A DNA stretch of 9,944 nucleotides, taken from assembly GCA_035258565.1 (NCBI GenBank), contig DATFXF010000053.1, positions 1 to 9,944 of the forward strand, given 5' to 3'. The notes below the pieces were generated by a model. The model was not told where the DNA came from. It did no database searches and saw nothing but the letters and a program-made list of their open reading frames with translations. Made by a program: the position numbers and the translations under genes. This document shows positions 6,790 through 9,944 of this stretch, piece by piece; position 1 is the stretch's first letter, and every line of letters starts with the position of its first letter. The stretch comes from DATFXF01 sp035258565 (GTDB lineage: Bacteria; Acidobacteriota; Terriglobia; Acidiferrales; UBA7541).

Positions 6790-7646
6790 GGCCTACCATC
6801 CTGGGCAAGCTTGCGCGCAGCCGTTCGGGACCACGGCCGCGGATGAAAGATGTAGACCCGGCGCCCATCAAACCGGCGGAACGGAGGCGGCGGCTCATCT
6901 GTCGAGAGGCCCAGACTCTTCCGGCAGACAGGTGCAGCGAAATCGGTGCCTTCGGCAAGCCGAAGGCGCACTTCACGGTCACCAGCACCCATCCGAAAGA
7001 GCATCGGCACGGCCTCATCGATAGGCAGGTCGGCGAGCCACGTGTCTTCCTGGCACCAGGAAGCAAGCGCTGTAATCGAAAGGGGCATCGAAGCCGGCAA
7101 TTGCTGCCGCAGGGAAACAAGCAATGCGCGGTAGAACGCGCGCTCAGAGGATGTCGCGTCGAAGTCCACCTGGACGCCGACAACGGCGGGGAAGTGCCCA
7201 AACTCTGCGATGAGGGAAGCGACAAGGCCAGCCGTCGCGGCTGAGGGTGCGGGCGACGCCTCCCGGGGAGAAGGCCCCTGGCGTCGGCGGCTGGTCTCGA
7301 CCCGGGTCACGGCGATCAGGCGAGTCCCGGGCGGAACCCAGAGAGGCTGGAGCCGCGGGCGGTCCAAGATCGTGTCTCCGTCGAGGAAGATCGTGCGCGC
7401 AAGATAGGCAACGCCGGTGGTCTGCGGATCAATGAACCGCAGATCTTCCGGGCGCTCCCACGCCCATAGCACCACCTTCGGGAGTGTGGGCATTCGACCA
7501 CCCCAAGGGCTTGGCCGTGAGGCCCGTTCCGTTCGCGGGTTACGCCCCGCGCGACGAGCAGTCGCTTGGCCGATACCCAGCAGCAGCACGGCGATTCCTG
7601 GGACAGCCAACAAGAGGACGGTGGCTCGGTAGAGATTCCTCGGCAT
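6786..7646 (-). CDS. DUF3142 family membrane-anchored protein
   Basis: The best start is ATG 7646, preceded closely by AGGGG, giving 286 residues. An in-frame ATG at 7667 would add seven residues but has only a weak CAGG upstream. Residues about 7-26 are a hydrophobic signal or anchor segment (ATVLLLAVPGIAVLLLG). A basic, Pro-rich linker follows. The main domain begins near residue 56 with PKVVLWAWERPEDLRFID, then YLARTIFLDGDTI and RPRLQPLWVPPGTRLIAVTRVE. Later segments GVQVDFDATSSERAFYRALL and PLSITALASWCQEDTWLADLPIDEAVPMLFRMG have the strand-helix rhythm of a TIM-barrel-like fold. I recognise these as DUF3142 features; the family is uncharacterised and has been compared to glycoside hydrolases, so carbohydrate binding is possible but unproven. 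The acidic residues in VDFD and PIDE would be the first to examine. It is the first gene of a two-gene unit with the TPR-like protein. Confidence 0.82.
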   Translation of the reverse strand: MPRNLYRATVLLLAVPGIAVLLLGIGQATARRAGRNPRTERASRPSPWGGRMPTLPKVVLWAWERPEDLRFIDPQTTGVAYLARTIFLDGDTILDRPRLQPLWVPPGTRLIAVTRVETSRRRQGPSPREASPAPSAATAGLVASLIAEFGHFPAVVGVQVDFDATSSERAFYRALLVSLRQQLPASMPLSITALASWCQEDTWLADLPIDEAVPMLFRMGAGDREVRLRLAEGTDFAAPVCRKSLGLSTDEPPPPFRRFDGRRVYIFHPRPWSRTAARKLAQDGRP

Positions 7647-7693
7647 TTTGCCCCTGGAACTCTGCATGCCTGGTTCCGGATTCTGGGGGGAGA

Positions 7694-7699
7694 ATTATA
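7694..7699 (-). promoter_or_regulatory. -10 element upstream of the DUF3142 gene
   Basis: On the minus strand TATAAT occurs at 7699-7694, in a GC-rich surround. At a spacing of 17 the -35 position reads CCAAGC, which is a poor match, so the promoter would depend on the -10 element or on an activator. Transcription would start near 7687, giving a leader of about 40 bases to the preferred ATG at 7646. Confidence 0.45.
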
Positions 7700-7741
7700 C
7701 AAGCTTTCGCAGCTTGGCTTGGTTGACCTGACCTGACTACG

Positions 7742-7864
7742 GGTCGCCAGAGCTTGTTCGAGTTCGATCCGGAGCCGATTGAAGAGCTTAAGGAATACCT
7801 CGATCTCGTGTCCGAGCAGTGGGACGAAGCACTGTCCAGGCTAAAGGCCTTCGTCGAAGGCTGA
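7742..7864 (+). pseudogene. C-terminal remnant of an ArsR-family transcriptional regulator
   Basis: Forty codons ending at TGA 7862-7864 read GRQSLFEFDPEPIEELKEYL followed by DLVSEQWDEALSRLKAFVEG. This matches the typical end of ArsR/SmtB-like winged-helix regulators of the kind often paired with SRPBCC (AHSA1) genes: the wing end 'GRxxLFxxxPEP', then the terminal helix with 'V(S)xxWDxALxRLKxFVE'. The helix-turn-helix domain of about 60-70 residues is absent. Upstream of 7742 the frame runs only six more codons (PDLTT-like, unrelated) to a stop at 7724-7726, and no start codon with a Shine-Dalgarno sequence is present. The gene is therefore truncated at its 5' side, with the break near 7741. 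The nearby insertion sequence makes transposition or a linked deletion the likely cause. No function is expected. Confidence 0.72.
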
Positions 7865-7889
7865 GTCCTTTGGGTCCTTTTGGGTCCTT
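7865..7889 (+). repeat. Short tandem repeat after the ArsR remnant
   Basis: GTCCTTTGG is followed by GTCCTTTTGG and a partial GTCCTT, about 2.7 units of 9-10 bases immediately after the stop codon of the remnant. Probably slippage-generated. The following stretch to 7997 contains no gene and no other clear structure. Confidence 0.55.
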
Positions 7890-7997
7890 CAGCCGTTTCG
7901 GAAGATTGACATCCGTCAGTCCACCCCACCCCTGTAAGGCTGCCTTTTTCTCCTACTCCGCACTCCTTCAGCAGTAGACTCCTATTTTCGCATTGAT

Positions 7998-8015
7998 AGA
8001 AATCAGTTGATTTCT
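7998..8015 (+). repeat. Inverted repeat in the insertion-sequence leader
   Basis: AGAAATC (7998-8004) and GATTTCT (8009-8015) are perfect inverted arms of seven bases around AGTT. The right arm overlaps the -35 of the candidate promoter. It could be a transposase or regulator binding site. Confidence 0.5.
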
Positions 8016-8035
8016 GGTTTCTCTTATTGTATAGA
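8007..8035 (+). promoter_or_regulatory. Candidate promoter of the transposition operon
   Basis: TTGATT (8007-8012) and TATAGA (8030-8035) are separated by 17 bases, each matching four of six consensus positions. TACAAT at 8037-8042 is an alternative -10 without a matching -35. Transcription would start close to the ATG at 8045, giving a very short or leaderless transcript. This fits the absence of a Shine-Dalgarno sequence before that ATG. Confidence 0.45.
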
Positions 8036-8045
8036 TACAATAAGA
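8022..8045. repeat. Perfect palindrome spanning the promoter -10 and start codon
   Basis: TCTTATTGTAT (8022-8032) and ATACAATAAGA (8035-8045) are perfectly complementary arms of 11 bases around AG. The right arm ends on the first base of the start codon at 8045. The position suits an operator that represses transposition, or an mRNA hairpin hiding the start codon in transcripts that read in from outside. Confidence 0.75.
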
Positions 8046-8410
8046 TGATCCACCCACCCCAAGGCCCACTCGCTTCTCGACTGCGTCAGCGCAAGTTCGA
8101 GCTGGTGCGCCGCTTCCATATCCCCGAGGAGGGCCTGCCTGGCTCCCTCTCCCGCACACGTCTCCGCTGCGGCAAACCCACCTGCCATTGTGCCGAGGGC
8201 CGCGGCCATGCGGTCTGGTCGCTGACCTTTATGGTCCAGGGGAAAAAGCAGGTCCAACACATCCCCAAGCCATGGGTCGAGGAGGTACGGCGCCGGGTCG
8301 AGGCCGGGCGGGAGTTCCAGGAGGCCGTCCGCGAGGTGTTGGCGGCCAATGCCCAGCTGTTGGTCCTGGCCCGACAGCAAGAGAAGAAGCGGAAGAAAAA
8401 GAAGCGATGA
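8045..8410 (+). CDS. DUF6788-like small Cys-rich protein associated with transposase
   Basis: I take ATG 8045 as start (121 residues). An upstream TTG at 8027 lies inside the palindrome and is less likely. Residues 41-56 hold RCGKPTCHCAEGRGHA: Cys42, Cys47, Cys49 and His48/His55 form a likely metal-binding knuckle. WSLTFMVQGKKQVQHIPKPWVEEVR follows (58-82), a strand pair and helix. This arrangement is what I know from DUF6788 proteins, which are often encoded beside DDE transposases. The second half is a helix (80-112) with a lysine-rich tail (KKRKKKKR), suitable for nucleic-acid binding. The stop codon overlaps the transposase start as ATGA, so the two are probably made together. A helper role in binding element ends or in regulation is inference. 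Confidence 0.78.
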   Translation: MIHPPQGPLASRLRQRKFELVRRFHIPEEGLPGSLSRTRLRCGKPTCHCAEGRGHAVWSLTFMVQGKKQVQHIPKPWVEEVRRRVEAGREFQEAVREVLAANAQLLVLARQQEKKRKKKKR

Positions 8411-9600
8411 GCGGCCCGACGCCCCGTCGCCTGCTGCACTTTGTGACGCGGCGTCTTCGACTCCGGGCCTATCTGGGGAACCCGGGAGACGGTCGACCGC
8501 AACCCCAGATTCCGGCGCCGCTGCTGCTCTGGGCCCTGCTGGTCGGTCAAATCCTCCGTCAATACAGCTTTCATGCCCTCGAAGCGCTGGTGCGCTCTGC
8601 GGCGCGAAGAAATCTCTCCCTCTCCGCTGCCTTCTCCGACGATGCCTTGGGCTATTTCACCGAGCGATTAGATCCCGGCCCCACCCGCCAAGCCTTGCTC
8701 TCCCTCGTCCGGCGTGCCAAGCGGAACAAGGCCTTCGAGGATTGTTATCGGATCGGCCTGGCGATGGACGGCACCGGCGCCGGATGGCGAACCCATGCTG
8801 GCTGTGCGCTCTGCCGCCCGCGGCGCAATGCCCAGAAACAGATCCTGGGCTATCAACACTCTTTGGTCCTGATCAGCGTGGTGGGAACGGGTCTGTCCCT
8901 GCCCTTCGATGTGGAACCCTACGGGCCCGGCGATGGCGAGTATGCCGCCGGGCAGCGGTTGTTGCGGCGGGTGATCGGCGGCGTGGGGAAACGCTTTGCG
9001 CAGTACGTAGTGGTCGATGGAGAATTCGCCACCGCGCCGTTCCTGCACACGGCCGGCGATCTGGGCCTCGCGGTGGTGGCACGGTTGAAAGACAACCTGC
9101 CCGAGTTACGCACCGCTGCTCAGCAACGCCTTCCTTCCGGGCCTCCCAGCACCGTCTTTCGACATGGGCAGGATCGCGTGGAGATCTGGGAGGCGGACGA
9201 CTTCGATCCCTGGGATACGCTGCGCTGGGAAACCGTCCGCGTCTTCTTCTATCGCCAGCACAAGCCAAACGGCAAGGTAGTGGAAGCCTACTGGCTGACG
9301 AATTTTCCCTCCTCCCGAGTGGGGGTCCAGGCACTATTCGGCATGGCCAAGAGCCGCTGGGAGATCGAGAATCAGAGCTTCAACGACGCCAAGAGCCGTC
9401 ACGGCCTCGAGCATATCTGTCATCATCATGCCAACAGTCTGCTGATCAGCTGGCTGCTCACCATCTTGGCCTTGACCATCGAACGACTCTACCGCCTGCG
9501 CTACCTCCACCGGGGCACGCATCCCCGGCGCAGCAGTGCGGAACTGCTCCTCCTTCTCTGGGTCAATCTTTTTCGACCCCACCCTGACGACACGAGTTGA
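8407..9600 (+). CDS. IS4-like DDE transposase
   Basis: The 397-residue protein starts at ATG 8407, which overlaps the stop of the preceding gene. The same frame is open further upstream, but that part lies under the accessory gene and has no transposase-like content. Three acidic residues fit an RNase H-like DDE core: Asp121 in GLAMDGTGAG, Asp204 in VVVDGEF, and Glu321 (or Glu319) in SRWEIENQSFNDAKSRHGLEH. The last resembles the IS4 Y-R-E-K signature but has Ala at the Tyr position and Lys one residue later than usual. Between Asp204 and Glu321 lies the beta-rich insertion expected for IS4-type enzymes. A helical C-terminus (ANSLLISWLLTILALTIERLYRLRYLHRG) follows. Such enzymes cut at the element ends and join them to new target DNA. 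No frameshift or internal stop is visible. Confidence 0.88.
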   Translation: MSGPTPRRLLHFVTRRLRLRAYLGNPGDGRPQPQIPAPLLLWALLVGQILRQYSFHALEALVRSAARRNLSLSAAFSDDALGYFTERLDPGPTRQALLSLVRRAKRNKAFEDCYRIGLAMDGTGAGWRTHAGCALCRPRRNAQKQILGYQHSLVLISVVGTGLSLPFDVEPYGPGDGEYAAGQRLLRRVIGGVGKRFAQYVVVDGEFATAPFLHTAGDLGLAVVARLKDNLPELRTAAQQRLPSGPPSTVFRHGQDRVEIWEADDFDPWDTLRWETVRVFFYRQHKPNGKVVEAYWLTNFPSSRVGVQALFGMAKSRWEIENQSFNDAKSRHGLEHICHHHANSLLISWLLTILALTIERLYRLRYLHRGTHPRRSSAELLLLLWVNLFRPHPDDTS

Positions 9601-9924
9601 AGTCCATACGATCGAACTCGCGACCCTATCCGCGTAACGGCATCCGCCTCCTTCAAAGCATCGCGCGCTCCTCCTGGGCTCAGCCCGAGCAGGATTGCTT
9701 CGCCTGAAAATGGCGCCCGTTCCTGGACTGACGTCCGGGTGCACAAAACTCGCAGCCAGTGCTCCCCTTTTGGCTTCCTGGCCTCAGGAGTTCCGAAATC
9801 GCTGATCTCTCCGCGACCGGATTGCAAGCCTGAAGCGAACTTGCTATGCTGGCCGCGTCCAATGTGCTCTCGGGCCCATTGCGGGCCGTTGTCCTTTCCT
9901 CACTCCCCGTGCAAAGGTGTGCCG
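9601..9924. other. Noncoding stretch between transposase and next gene
   Basis: No convincing gene is present; minus-strand frames here run antisense into the transposase and lack family features. It should contain the right end of the insertion sequence. Possible end-like matches to the left side are CGAGTTCGATC (inverted, 9610-9620 against 7759-7769), CGTCAGTCCA (9724-9733 against 7914-7923) and a 13-of-15 match (9791-9805 against 7889-7903). They are mutually exclusive and none is decisive. Confidence 0.5.
9822..9850 (+). promoter_or_regulatory. Sigma-70-like promoter for the gene starting at 9925
   Basis: TTGCAA (9822-9827) and TATGCT (9845-9850) are separated by exactly 17 bases, each matching four of six consensus positions. 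Transcription would start near 9857, giving a leader of about 68 bases. The leader contains a small inverted repeat, GGCCC (9873-9877) with GGGCC (9883-9887). Confidence 0.45.
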
Positions 9925-9944
9925 ATGAAGATCTCTATCAGTTA
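9925..9944 (+). CDS. Start of a new gene, cut by the window edge
   Basis: ATG 9925 is preceded by AAAGGTG about five bases upstream and by a well-spaced promoter candidate. Only six codons are visible (MKISIS), too few to identify the product. The charged start followed by a short hydrophobic run could begin a signal peptide, but this cannot be judged. Confidence 0.5.

Larger units (their letters stand above)
7998..9600 (+). mobile_element. Two-gene insertion sequence (DUF6788-like accessory gene plus IS4-like DDE transposase)
   Basis: The supported core runs from an AT-rich leader with two inverted repeats (7998-8015 and 8022-8045), through a small Cys-rich gene and a transposase gene overlapping by ATGA, to the transposase stop at 9600. 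The leader is clearly more AT-rich than the surrounding chromosome, which suggests foreign origin. Terminal inverted repeats and target duplications could not be settled, so the true element is probably somewhat longer on both sides. Both genes are intact, so the element may be active. Confidence 0.78.

Noticed and set aside
8188..8406. Possible 73-codon N-terminal extension of the transposase
   Set aside because: The stretch lies inside the DUF6788-like gene and reads as low-complexity Gly/Arg/Pro; the ATGA overlap at 8407 is the better start.
8349..9587. Plus-strand open frame of 412 codons overlapping the transposase
   Set aside because: It is the transposase gene read in another frame. 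The content is Arg/Ser/Pro-rich without motifs, while the other frame carries the DDE residues.
9601..9640. tRNA-like T-arm on the minus strand (GAGTTCGATC)
   Set aside because: The flanking bases do not form the five-pair stem, and no anticodon or acceptor stem is present nearby.

Overview
The window is GC-rich, densely coded bacterial chromosome. The gene types point to a soil-type Acidobacteriota genome: a secreted YVTN/NHL beta-propeller protein, an OmpH/Skp-like chaperone with a proline-rich tail, an ECF sigma factor with a zinc-finger anti-sigma factor whose C-terminal domain resembles acidobacterial proteins, and several large exported proteins of unknown function. The taxonomic placement is inference from gene style; no rRNA or marker gene is present.

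Layout. (1) Positions 1-1310, plus strand: the 3' end of a beta-propeller gene, then an OmpH/Skp-family periplasmic chaperone gene with its own sigma-70-like promoter. (2) Positions 1459-4022, minus strand: a probable operon read from right to left. It encodes an ECF sigma factor, a membrane-anchored zinc-finger anti-sigma factor that overlaps it by GTG/TGA, an exported Gly/Pro-rich protein of unknown function and, less certainly, a small membrane protein. The 376-base gap upstream of the sigma gene holds two copies of a 60-base imperfect direct repeat containing GGAACTT, a possible duplicated regulatory region. (3) Positions 4399-7646, minus strand: a translationally coupled pair (ATGA overlap). 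A DUF3142 membrane-anchored protein is followed by a 796-residue exported TPR-like protein with a conserved CGPFWPE start. (4) Positions 7742-7864, plus strand: a 40-codon remnant of the C-terminus of an ArsR-family regulator, a scar of past rearrangement. (5) Positions about 7998-9600, plus strand: a two-gene insertion sequence. A small DUF6788-like Cys-rich protein overlaps an IS4-like DDE transposase by ATGA. A perfect 11-bp-arm palindrome overlaps the candidate promoter and touches the start codon. The outer ends of the element could not be fixed. (6) Positions 9601-9944: no gene until a new one starts at 9925, preceded by a well-spaced promoter candidate.

Working together: the sigma/anti-sigma pair looks like a stress-responsive switch that may control itself and the exported protein encoded behind it. 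The DUF3142/TPR pair is probably a functional unit at the cell envelope, role unknown. The insertion sequence and the ArsR scar show that the 7.7-9.6 kb segment is the accessory part of the window. I found no CRISPR array, rRNA or tRNA, and no clearly novel defence system; the most distinctive unexplained signal is the repeat upstream of the sigma gene.
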